Shown here piece by piece: positions 52,301 through 58,322 of a stretch of DNA of 58,322 nt; within the stretch, counting starts at the first letter, position 1, and every line of letters starts with the position of its first letter. Made by a program: the position numbers and the translations under genes. The notes under the pieces are model-generated. The model saw nothing but the letters and a program-made list of their open reading frames with translations. It was not told where the DNA came from and made no database searches. The stretch spans positions 1 through 58,322 of the forward strand of contig NZ_SISB01000045.1 in NCBI RefSeq assembly GCF_004310295.1. Direction: 5' to 3'. This DNA is from Pseudomonas sp. BGI-2. GTDB taxonomy: Bacteria > Pseudomonadota > Gammaproteobacteria > Pseudomonadales > Pseudomonadaceae.

Positions 52301-55055
52301 GCCAGGCGAGCGTCAGACACGCCCGGGCCAGATCCTGTGCCAGATCACCCAGCTGCGCCCTGAGGTATTGTCCGTAGGGCACATCGGCGGGAGGCTGCAT
52401 CAGATCGGTCACCGCGCGAAGCAACGGTTGAATCACCATCAAACCGATGACTGTCAGGGTCCAGTTCAATGGCTGACTGCTGGCAAACCACCCCCATGCA
52501 AACATCAGCAACAGCGCTAGCGGTTCCAGGCTGCGTCGCAGATTGTCCAGAATCTTCCAGCGTGCCATGACGCTCAGTCTGTTGCGCACCCATTTGCCAT
52601 CGGCGTTGCGCGCCCAAGGTAGTGTCCACGGCAGCAGTTGCCAGTCACCGCGGACCCAGCGATGCCGTCGTTTGACATCGGCACCATAGCGCGAGGGGTA
52701 TTGCTCGTAGACCTGCACGTCGCTGAGCAGGCCGGATCGTGCATAACAACCTTCGATCAGGTCGTGGCTGAGAATCTGGTTATCCGGCAAGCAACCTTCC
52801 AGAGCGCAGGTGAACGCGTCCACGTCGTAGATGCCCTTGCCGATGAAGGAGCCTTGCTGGAACAGGTCCTGGTAAACGTCCGATACCGACCGAGTGTAGG
52901 GATCGACGCCGGCATCACTGCCAAACAGGCGGGCGTAGATCGACCGCGTGGCGCTGGTCAGGCTGATGCCCACTCGCGGTTGCAACACCGCGTACCCGGA
53001 AATGATTTGCTCGCCCGCACTGTCGAACAACGGACGATTCAACGGGTGCATCATGGCCTCCACGCATTGGCGAGCGACATCGCGCGGCAGCAGGGTGTCG
53101 GTGTCCAGCGTGATCACATAACGCACCCCTCGCAATGGTGTGATGTCGCCGACGATGGCGTTGAAACGATCCAGTCCATTGCCGCGCAACAGGGCGTTGA
53201 GTTCAATCAGCTTGCCGCGTTTGCGCTCGTGACCCATCCATACGCGTTCGCTCGCGTTCCAGCGACGCGGCCGATGCAACAGAAAGAATCGGTCGCTGAG
53301 TCCGTCCGCGTATTTTCGGTTGAGCAGGGTGATTGCACGGCGGGCCCGTGTCAGCAACTCGGCGTCTTGCGGCTGTGACTCTTCAGTCGCATCCAGAAAA
53401 TCGCTGAGCAACGCGAAATACAGGTTGCTGTCGCGGTTGGCGAGAAACCGCACTTCAAGACCTTCCACCAATTCGTCCACATCTGTCGGGCTGGCGATAA
53501 GCGTCGGGATCACTACAAGGCTTCGCGCCTCATCGGGAATACCGTTGGCGAAATCCATTTTCGGCAGAGTTGTCGGCAACATACTGAAAGTCACCAGCCA
53601 ATTGATCAGGCTGATCGCCAGTCGGCTGGTCATGATCAGGCATGGAATCGCCATCATCAGAAGCGCTGAATCGGGCAGCCCGTCGCGCTGCGCAGAGGCC
53701 AGTAGAGGCCAGGCGAAGATGAGCGTCAGAAAAGCCACAGGCGCCAGATAAAACATCAATGGTGACTGCTGCAATAACCGTTTCCAGCGCTCATGAAGCG
53801 GTACCCGGGCGTTGAGCCGTCGCTCCAGCGTCGGCAACCCTGCGCTAATCAAGTAATACCCGACATGGCGGGCCAGCAACTCGCAAGAGACTGAGGCGGT
53901 TCCGGTTGCAGCGAGATTGATCGCGGCGCGGGCGACCTGGATTTCCGAGTGCTGGGGGCTTCTTCGAGCAAGGCGTTCAATGACATGCCGGTAGCTGTCA
54001 CGGGTTTTGAAATCCATCGCCCGGTAGATCGCCGCCGGGTCTTCATTGAGAATCTGTTCGACATGACTCATCGACTCGACGAACTCGCGCCAGTCAGTGG
54101 CGGACAAGAGGCGCAAGCTGCCGATGCTGTTGCCGATGGACACCTGATCCGCCGCCTGTTGTTGCGCATCGAGCTGCACCTGACGTTCGATGCTGGAGCC
54201 TGTCTCACTCAGCATCTGCTCGATCCAGTTCAGCGCCAGAGCCAGGGCTGCGTTCTGGCCCTGCAGGCTGCGGGTGAATTCGGCGACAAAGGCGGGGGTC
54301 ATCGGCGGTGCGGAGCGGGCCATGTCGGCAACGGTCAGCACCACGTTTTTGATGTCTCGTTCTGAGGTTTCGATCAAGCGCTCGGCCCAGTCATCAGCCA
54401 GATTGCGATCATCGGCGTTGGCCATCACCCGCGAGGCCACTCGCCGCAGGTTTTCGATCAGCGCCAGACGCAGCATGATCGGTATCGCCCACAGTTCGCC
54501 CAGCGCAAGGGGCATCACTGTCTGATAGGAAAGAATGAAGCGGCTCAGACTTTCCTCATCGACTCGACCGTCACCATGGGAGATGGTCTCCAGAGCGATG
54601 TCATAGACTCGAGGAAGCCCCGCAGACGGGCCGTTGATCAGGCGTGGCAACTCACGGCTATAGCCTTTGGGCAGGTGCGTTCTGGCGGTGCGGATGTGGT
54701 CCTCGACCAGATAGTAATTGTCCAGCAGCCATTCCGCTGCCGGAGTCACGCGTCGGCTGGACAGTTGCGCGTTGGACAGCGCCGTGCAGCTGCGCTTGAG
54801 CAGCTCCTCGTTATCATCGAGCCTGTGCAGCATCGAATCCCGTGCGGACAGCGTGGTCAGGCGATGCTGCCCGGCCAGGGCGATGCCGTGACTGGCCATC
54901 TGGTCGGCGCTGAATAGCTCCGAGCGCAATATGGGCTCGTATTCGAATCGGGGTCGGGGAAACTGTCGGCTTCGCCAAAAGCCGGACGAGCGGGAAAATA
55001 CCTTCTGTATGCGTGTCCATATGCTGTTCATAAGGTCTTGAGCCTGAAAACGCAT
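46383..55055 (-). CDS. ndvB: Cyclic beta-1,2-glucan synthase-like protein (GT84/GH94-type)
   Basis: One 2890-residue frame. N-terminal part about 1-400 helical; membrane helices near 440-495 (LMFYLAPVAFLTLIFAWPLL) and 850-910. A glycosyltransferase domain at about 510-830 has ITLDTDTLLPRD (DxD, near 647) and RRHRWVRGDWQLLPW (RW motif, near 797). The rest holds two carbohydrate-binding/glucoamylase-like parts and a GH94-like end with MGSGDWNDGMNR near 2557. NdvB makes periplasmic cyclic beta-1,2-glucans from UDP-glucose; the length fits NdvB of Rhizobiaceae. In Pseudomonas, ndvB is tied to osmoadaptation and biofilm drug tolerance. A second ATG eight codons in (55031) is an alternative start. 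Confidence 0.88.
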   Translation of the reverse strand: MRFQAQDLMNSIWTRIQKVFSRSSGFWRSRQFPRPRFEYEPILRSELFSADQMASHGIALAGQHRLTTLSARDSMLHRLDDNEELLKRSCTALSNAQLSSRRVTPAAEWLLDNYYLVEDHIRTARTHLPKGYSRELPRLINGPSAGLPRVYDIALETISHGDGRVDEESLSRFILSYQTVMPLALGELWAIPIMLRLALIENLRRVASRVMANADDRNLADDWAERLIETSERDIKNVVLTVADMARSAPPMTPAFVAEFTRSLQGQNAALALALNWIEQMLSETGSSIERQVQLDAQQQAADQVSIGNSIGSLRLLSATDWREFVESMSHVEQILNEDPAAIYRAMDFKTRDSYRHVIERLARRSPQHSEIQVARAAINLAATGTASVSCELLARHVGYYLISAGLPTLERRLNARVPLHERWKRLLQQSPLMFYLAPVAFLTLIFAWPLLASAQRDGLPDSALLMMAIPCLIMTSRLAISLINWLVTFSMLPTTLPKMDFANGIPDEARSLVVIPTLIASPTDVDELVEGLEVRFLANRDSNLYFALLSDFLDATEESQPQDAELLTRARRAITLLNRKYADGLSDRFFLLHRPRRWNASERVWMGHERKRGKLIELNALLRGNGLDRFNAIVGDITPLRGVRYVITLDTDTLLPRDVARQCVEAMMHPLNRPLFDSAGEQIISGYAVLQPRVGISLTSATRSIYARLFGSDAGVDPYTRSVSDVYQDLFQQGSFIGKGIYDVDAFTCALEGCLPDNQILSHDLIEGCYARSGLLSDVQVYEQYPSRYGADVKRRHRWVRGDWQLLPWTLPWARNADGKWVRNRLSVMARWKILDNLRRSLEPLALLLMFAWGWFASSQPLNWTLTVIGLMVIQPLLRAVTDLMQPPADVPYGQYLRAQLGDLAQDLARACLTLAWLPFEMFYSADAILRSLWRIGFSRRRLLQWQPSREVERTTDNQLLGLYRQMGIAPVSALISLALLAKDPQTLAIASPLLLSWLAGPWIAWWLSSAPRQSEFAPSTADLRFLRVLARKTWAFFDQYVGPQNHWLPPDNVQEEPRPAIAHRTSPTNMGMSLLAHLAAHDFGYLSTERLLSRLAASLDSMDGLERYRQHFYNWYDTQTLEPLRPHYVSTVDSGNLAGLLLTLSTGIAQLADAPMFGPTVIKGLRDTLDILADSQRAAGADENALNQLSEGLEHASQAATTEALADLLQTAHITITSKLADTDKESLYWREAFARQCIDWTEELQRYQLPARLVTAESPCTLRQLAGLNPADWTVDHHPQIERVRSDAGKRLETLERLALLATSLAQMDFSLLYDNQRDLFVIGYNAEERRLDTGYYDLLASEVRLTNYVAIAQGQIPQRAWFTLGRLLSENAGVPTLLSWSGSMFEYLMPMLVMRNFEGSLLDQTCRAAVSVQIEHGNRLGIPWGVSESGYSTVDAHFNYQYRAFGVQALGLQRGLSNDVVIAPYASALALMVDADAACKNLQRLAQGSSGRFGLYEAVDYTEARLPRGQHFTVVRSFMAHHQGMSLLALTSRLLDQPMQRRFEADPALRSALLLLQERVPKAAAPYLQTTQSPVLGDVGQSKDTGLRVFTDPGRKRPAVQLLSNGRYHVMLTSGGGGYSRHNEMAVTRWQEDTSQDNWGMFCYLRDVQTNTVWSAAHQPTLHKPESHEAIFCDSRAEFRARNLDFDTHLEIVVSPEDDIELRRLHVTNLASSAKTLEITTYAEVVLTSPASDAMHPAFSKLFVQTELLPALQAIVCSRRPRASDEPTPWMCHLLAAHGVDIDAISYETDRARFIGRGRSLVSPAALDANCQRLSGSAGPVLDPVVAIRCRITLQPGQQATIDLVTGVADNRDGCLYLINKYRDRHLADRVFDLSWTHSQVLLRQLNASLSDARLFEQMASSLLYANASMRTDNAVLITNRRNQPGLWGQAISGDLPIVLLQVQSLDNIALVQQLIQAHAYWRQKGLVVDLLIWNEDQAGYRQQLQDAIMGLITSGSEATLLDRPGGIFVRPAQQMSNEDRVLFLSVARLVLSEDLGSLAEQIHRRKVLPVHASFVATRNYQARSASVPPSPPSLLLSNAYGGFSDDGSEYIIDGLATHPTPAPWVNVIANAHLGTVVSEAGSAYTWAENAHEFRLTPWHNDPVTDRSGEAIYLRDEETGHFWSAAPQPCPGQGPYRTRHGFGYSVFEHEEDGIYSELWIYVALDAPIKFSRLLLSNRSGRSRSLSVTGYVEWVLGDLRSKSAMHVVTQSDPASGAFFARNAYSVEFSERVAFFDTDTVDHGVSGDRTEFIGRSGTLASPAAMQHAGLSGRMGGGVDPCAALQVSVDLNDGDSKEVILRLGAASSSNSATQLVQRYRGRLAAAAELQKVREHWRSLLGAIRIETCAPAVDVMINGWLMYQVIACRFQARSGYYQSGGAIGFRDQLQDSMAMIHADPAAMRAHLLLCAGHQYVEGDVQHWWHPPMNRGVRTACSDDFLWLVAATNRYVEMTADVGVLEETAGYLEGRQLGAGEESYYDLPGVSHLRESLYRHCVRAIEHSLRRGDHGLPLMGSGDWNDGMNRVGHLGAGESVWLGFFSYQVLEQFAVTARLHGDHEFAKRCSDGAVTLQRNLEQSAWDGAWYRRAWFDDGQLLGSASNEECRIDSIAQSWSVLSGAGSAVRQIQAMQSLDEHLIKRDIRAVLLLDPPFDKGALDPGYIKGYVPGVRENGGQYTHAAVWAGMAFAQLGEAGKAWELLNLINPADPANNAQIDTYKVEPYVMAADVYGAAPHAGRGGWTWYTGSAGWMYRLIVESLLGVQRSGRTLRIEPLIPVDWPGFTLHYRFGKTLYHFDVRQGSSTFTSMTLDGQPLRDATLTLDDDGLERWVRVDCRARSPRPQALEYERAADE

Positions 55056-55267
55056 TGCATTTGCGTGCGTTTTGATAGGTGCGCCAACGCAGTGCGCCAG
55101 CCCCGAGCAGCGCCTGGTGGACGTAGCTTTTCAGCTTCAGTGTGGAGACTTGGAGGGCTGTTCGTCTGTTCGCTGGCGAACATAGCCGGCGCTCTTTGGA
55201 TGCAGTCAAGTTAAATTGAACGCGTGAGCGCTGTTGATATCTACTTCCTACGACAACCGGGGGGAGC

Positions 55268-55552
55268 ATGATGAAAGAGGCGCGAAGAAGGCTGGCCCTA
55301 ACAACCTGGCAAGAGCTCTTTACACTCTCCGAAAACCGCATCGATGCAGAGGACAGGTACGACAGGCTATTGAGGTCTGCTGACGACATGGAGTGCGAGG
55401 GCCTGATTACCAGTACCGAGTGGCGCAAACTCGTTCAACAAGCTGGAACGTTATTCGCAAGTAACGCAGAGTGCATGCGCGAGGCACGGGCGAGACAAAA
55501 TCGGCACGTTGCCATTCAATGGTGGGCTCCGGCGAAAGTAGCGCGCTTCTAG
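55268..55552 (+). CDS. Small basic protein of unknown function
   Basis: A 94-residue protein (MMKEARRRLALTTWQELFTL at its start), helical, with an Arg/Glu-rich body and terminal AIQWWAPAKVARF. No membrane helix. GGGGGAG just before the double ATG supports it. It sits between the big glucan synthase gene and the TetR gene and I do not recognise a family. Confidence 0.6.
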   Translation: MMKEARRRLALTTWQELFTLSENRIDAEDRYDRLLRSADDMECEGLITSTEWRKLVQQAGTLFASNAECMREARARQNRHVAIQWWAPAKVARF

Positions 55553-55576
55553 TCGAAACCGCTTTGTCGATAACGT

Positions 55577-56275
55577 TTATGTCTCAGGCCTGGAGGCAAG
55601 CGTTGGGCGTGCACTGGCGTCAGTCTGCGACCTCACAGGTGTGTGCGTTTCATCTTGCAGCTGACTCCGGCATAGATAGTTCTCCAGCAGGATCACCACC
55701 TCAGTAACAAAACCTGGATGCCCAAGCAGTTTTGGCTGGTCAGCAGTCACGGTGTGGATGATTGCATGCGCTGCAATGCTCATCAGATAGATCGACAGAT
55801 CAGGATCAGGCACGTGACTCATAAACGGTTTTAGTACATCCGAGAACTGTCTGCGAAGCTGATCATTGTCCTCCGGCAGGTGTCGTACCGTGCGCGGCAA
55901 CTCTTCGTGAATGGCTTTGTGTACCGCTGGCGCAACGCGGTGTTCATTGACGATCATCTCGACAATAAGCGTCAGCGCGCCTCGAAGAGAGGGCTGGTGC
56001 GGCAAGACCTCTAACGCCTCTAACAGATCTGCACGCGTTGCCACGGCGTGACGCCGCTGTAACTCGGCAATCACCACCTCCTTGTTCGGGAAGAACTGGT
56101 ACAGCGAACCAATATTGACGCCGGCACGCTCGGCAATTGCGTTTGTTGTCAGACCCTCCCAGCCAACCTTGGTCAAAATGCAAGTCGCCGCTTGAATAAT
56201 CGCATCGACCGTGGCACGAGAACGCGCTTGGGAGGGGATTTTCCTGGGGTTGACGGTCGATCGGCTTTTGCTCAC
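55577..56275 (-). CDS. TetR-family repressor
   Basis: A 232-residue TetR protein with helix-turn-helix at about 35-65 (LTTNAIAERAGVNIGSLYQF, FPNKEVVIAELQ) and an all-alpha ligand domain (REALTLIVE-type helix, then HLPEDNDQLRRQFSDVLKPF). The C-terminal 20 residues are a polar tail. It is divergent from a nitroreductase gene, 98 bases away, and probably controls it. The gap holds TAAGCTTTAACTTA (56306-56319), with TAAG/CTTA ends, a possible operator. Confidence 0.86.
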   Translation of the reverse strand: MSKSRSTVNPRKIPSQARSRATVDAIIQAATCILTKVGWEGLTTNAIAERAGVNIGSLYQFFPNKEVVIAELQRRHAVATRADLLEALEVLPHQPSLRGALTLIVEMIVNEHRVAPAVHKAIHEELPRTVRHLPEDNDQLRRQFSDVLKPFMSHVPDPDLSIYLMSIAAHAIIHTVTADQPKLLGHPGFVTEVVILLENYLCRSQLQDETHTPVRSQTDASARPTLASRPET

Positions 56276-56373
56276 GGAAGGCCCCAGAACATGAGTTTTT
56301 ACAATATAAGCTTTAACTTACGATTTGAGGGGTGAAAACACAACGCGCCTTCTGTCCTTGAGATATTTGAACG

Positions 56374-57102
56374 ATGAACACACAAGACTTCGTACGTCCT
56401 TGGGACGCCTTCCAGGCTGCGAATCGTTTTCGCAGAACGATTCGCAAATTCAACTCCGTTCCCATCCCAGAGGATGAGGTTCATGCGCTGCTCGCTGAAG
56501 CGGCTTTTGCACCCTCAAGCGGGGATATGCAGCCTTATGAGCTGCACTGGATTCGAGCCCCGGCCTTGAAAGCCAGTATCGCAACGGCCTGCAACGGACA
56601 GAAAGCAGCCGCATCAGCAGCAGACTTTATTGTCGTTGTGGCCAATCCCGCGTTAGGACTACGTACAGCCCGAGCGCAACTCGCGCATGTTGAAAGCTCC
56701 CTTACGCTGGAACAAGACTCAAAAGCTTATTACCGAAAACAAGTTGGGATGTTTCAAAAAATCCTTGGAGTAGGTTCTTCCGCACTGTGGTCACCGCTTG
56801 TTCTCCTTGCGGCACTGATTCGGCCCACTTTGTCCCTGATTCCCATCGGTCATATCGGCGGTCGGCAGTGGGCCGCGCGCAATGCCATCTTCGCTGCGCA
56901 GACACTGATGCTTGCGGCGGCAGCGAAAGGCATCGACTCCTGTCCCATGGAAGGTTTTTCTGCCTCTCAGGTTGCCAGGCTCCTGAGACTTCCGCGGGGA
57001 TCTGTTATTCCGCTCGTTATTGCGCTTGGTTATCGCGCCGATGATGCAAGGATTGAGGAGCGGTGGCGCTATCCGGTAATGGACATGGTTATTTCACACT
57101 GA
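56374..57102 (+). CDS. Nitroreductase-family flavoprotein
   Basis: A 242-residue protein with the nitroreductase core: FRRTIRKFNSVPIPEDEVHA, APSSGDMQPYELHWI for FMN binding, GRQWAARNAIFAAQTLMLAA and a C-terminal GFSASQVARLLRLPRGSVIP. It uses FMN and NAD(P)H to reduce nitro compounds or quinones. Residues 140-155 hold a hydrophobic insert (SALWSPLVLLAALIRPTLSL), unusual for the family. It is divergent from the TetR gene. A terminator follows at 57205. Confidence 0.85.
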   Translation: MNTQDFVRPWDAFQAANRFRRTIRKFNSVPIPEDEVHALLAEAAFAPSSGDMQPYELHWIRAPALKASIATACNGQKAAASAADFIVVVANPALGLRTARAQLAHVESSLTLEQDSKAYYRKQVGMFQKILGVGSSALWSPLVLLAALIRPTLSLIPIGHIGGRQWAARNAIFAAQTLMLAAAAKGIDSCPMEGFSASQVARLLRLPRGSVIPLVIALGYRADDARIEERWRYPVMDMVISH

Positions 57103-57204
57103 AAGAAAACTTTTTCGATAGTAGTCGGGCCGACTCGATTGCGTTTCTTGCCTAATTAAAAATATTCAAAATTCGATTGAGGCTCACCTTTACGCCATGC
57201 CAAT

Positions 57205-57229
57205 AGCCCGCTAAAGCGGGCTTTGGTTT
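57205..57229 (+). terminator. Rho-independent terminator
   Basis: Stem AGCCCGC/GCGGGCT (57205-57211 with 57216-57222), loop TAAA, then TTGGTTTT. It ends the nitroreductase gene. Confidence 0.8.
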
Positions 57230-57243
57230 TTGCGAGTAAGGCT

Positions 57244-57608
57244 TTAAGCCTGGCGCGCAGTAAATACCGAGTAGCTGATCATCAGGTTCCGGTAGTTCGG
57301 AATGCGCTGGGACAGCAGATTGCCCAAGCCTTCAATGTCGTTGCGCCAGTCGCCCTGCAACTCGCAGGCTACCGAGAACCAGTTCATCATTTGCGCACCC
57401 GCTTGCGTCATGCGGGTCCACGCAACCTGTTGCACGTGGTGTTGAAAGTGCCGGAAGAGTCCGTGACCACGAACACCTCAAACCCCTCGGCCAGGGCCGA
57501 CAGCGTCGGAAAGGTTACGCAAACGTCGGTCACGACGCCGGCGATGATCAGCTGTTTGCGACCGGTCGCCTTGATCGCTTTGACGAAGTCGAATCCACTC
57601 ACATGCAC
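57244..57608 (-). pseudogene. Isochorismatase-family hydrolase remnant (YcaC-like), frameshifted
   Basis: Two overlapping frames together give the C-terminal half of a YcaC-like cysteine hydrolase: FDFVKAIKATGRKQLIIAGV then VTDVCVTFPTLSALAEGFEV (57608-57450) and, after a frame change near 57430-57450, a VAWTRMTQAGAQMM segment then GDWRNDIEGLGNL and RIPNYRNLMISYSVFTA (to 57244). The VTDVC segment holds the catalytic Cys. The N-terminal third, including the first catalytic Asp, is missing and replaced by the truncated small gene upstream. Not functional. Confidence 0.85.
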
Positions 57609-57655
57609 TGCTGATCGAACTGGATGCTGCCACCATGGGCATCATGACGCTGGTT

Positions 57656-57817
57656 TCATCCCGCTGTGTTTCCGGGCCCGACTGGGACGACGCGACTATC
57701 TTCCTCGACATGGTAATGAAACACCGTGCCTGCGCCGGATAACCCGTGGGCGTTGTCCGCTACCGTAAATCGGCGGTTGTTCAAACGCTCGCTGATTTGA
57801 GAAAAGGGGATTTCCAT
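57656..57817 (-). pseudogene. Truncated second copy of the 33109-33474 gene, with intact start
   Basis: AAGGAG precedes ATG 57815-57817 and opens MEIPFSQISERLNNRRFTVA, matching the first 40 codons of the gene at 33109 with 37 of 40 residues and 108 of 120 bases the same. After VEED homology ends abruptly and 13 unrelated codons lead to TGA. The isochorismatase remnant begins some 50 bases further. Expression signals look intact, so a 53-residue peptide could be made; it lacks two thirds of the fold. Confidence 0.8.
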
Positions 57818-58051
57818 AGATGTGACTCCTTTCAGCGTCTGTTTCTGGGCGGCTAGCGATTCTTCGTGGGACGCTGTTTTCTAGCCAGAGCTGACGGTGG
57901 CGACTGGCAGACAGCGTCCACGAATCAAGGGGTGCTTCAGTGACGATGTGGTCTGGGTTCTCTACTGCCTTATATGCTTTGTACGGACCTTGGATGTTTT
58001 CATAGTGGCAACCTGGGTTCTTTGGTAAGGAAAAGAATTTTTAGACGGGGG

Positions 58052-58079
58052 TTGACCACGTATTTTGATCGTGTATTAT
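58052..58079 (+). promoter_or_regulatory. rRNA operon promoter (P1-like)
   Basis: -35 TTGACC (58052-58057), 16-base spacer, -10 TATTAT (58074-58079), then a GC-rich discriminator CGCCTCCC typical of stringently controlled rrn promoters. It is the sharpest sigma-70 promoter in the window. Confidence 0.8.
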
Positions 58080-58322
58080 TCGCCTCCCGCTGACGAGTAG
58101 CTTGATGCTGACTTCAGCTTAAGTGATTGATTTTGATAATGAAATCATGAGCTTTTAAGGGTTGCAGTTTGAGAGAGCGTGCTGTAGAGTGCGCTCCTCG
58201 GTTGAGACGAAAGATCTTAACCAACCGCTCTTTAACAACTGAATCAAGCAATTCGTGTGGGTGCTTGTGGAGTCAGACTGATAGTCAACAAGATTATCAG
58301 CATCACAAGTTACTCCGCGAGA
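58080..58322 (+). other. rRNA operon leader with boxA; 16S gene lies outside
   Basis: The leader carries a boxA antitermination signal GCTCTTTAACA (58227-58237) followed by the conserved pre-16S leader region that in Pseudomonas pairs with the 3' flank for RNase III processing. The window ends before the 16S 5' end, so no mature rRNA is present. The 57818-58051 stretch before the promoter shows no gene. Confidence 0.8.

Noticed and set aside
57223..57768. Plus-strand frame of 181 codons opposite the isochorismatase remnant
   Set aside because: Antisense of a recognisable, though broken, gene; no start signals.
58080..58322. 16S rRNA gene
   Set aside because: Only promoter, boxA and leader are inside the window; the mature 16S 5' end is not reached.
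1..58322. CRISPR arrays, tRNA genes, complete insertion sequences, replication origin
   Set aside because: I looked for evenly spaced repeats, cloverleaf-like sequences and transposase motifs and found none; the only repeats are REP/REPIN-like and the duplicated terminator.

Overview
The window reads as chromosomal DNA of a fluorescent Pseudomonas, most likely of the P. fluorescens group. It is GC-rich with strongly GC3-biased codons, has Pseudomonas-type REP/REPIN inverted repeats, a Sec-exported malate:quinone oxidoreductase, DUF6124-like and DUF6130-like small genes, and ends in the leader of an rRNA operon whose 16S gene lies just outside.

Layout: 1-5.3 kb carries the tail of a Gly-rich protein, a nitrilase/GFA pair divergent from an HxlR regulator, a phospholipase D-like protein and a SYLF-domain protein. 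5.1-8.8 kb is a patchwork of accessory genes: a NERD nuclease-like protein, a 44-residue basic peptide, a small gene behind a structured leader, a uracil-DNA-glycosylase-like remnant and a pYEATS membrane protein. 9-17.5 kb holds envelope lipoproteins, a DUF1704 metallopeptidase, an ABC exporter, a MATE transporter and a phosphoribosyltransferase. 17.6-20.9 kb is a possible defence island: a LysR tail, two GIY-YIG proteins and a SIR2-domain protein. 21-30 kb has saccharopine-dehydrogenase-like, DUF2269, NmrA-like, YceI, diguanylate cyclase, DUF4442/TetR and GNAT genes, with decayed TonB-receptor and DUF1254 genes. At 30.4-33.6 kb, mqo is followed by a two-gene module (DapF-like protein plus a small beta-rich protein) bounded by two near-identical copies of a terminator. 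33.6-43.1 kb is an alcohol/aldehyde oxidation region: two LysR regulators, two GMC oxidoreductases, an aldehyde dehydrogenase, a catalase-like haem protein and an ABM-domain membrane protein. 43.2-46.3 kb has a DUF6124 gene with a structured leader, a REPIN, a 27-residue membrane peptide, an AbrB-family permease and a Crp/Fnr regulator. 46.4-55 kb is one very large cyclic beta-1,2-glucan synthase-like gene. The end has a TetR/nitroreductase pair, a frameshifted isochorismatase remnant, a truncated second copy of the small gene at 33.1 kb, and the rrn promoter and leader.

The strongest unexpected signal is a pair of structured leader RNAs, one on each strand (about 6531-6710 minus and 43274-43441 plus), each upstream of a small gene. 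Both contain two hairpins with the same 8-nt loop and, between them, a 7-nt segment complementary to that loop. Loop and complement change together between the copies (TTTGGTAG with CTACCAA; TTTGGCGA with TCGCCAA), and other helices also covary. Next are the SIR2/GIY-YIG island, the terminator-bounded DapF-like module, and the truncated copy of that module's small gene beside the rRNA operon.
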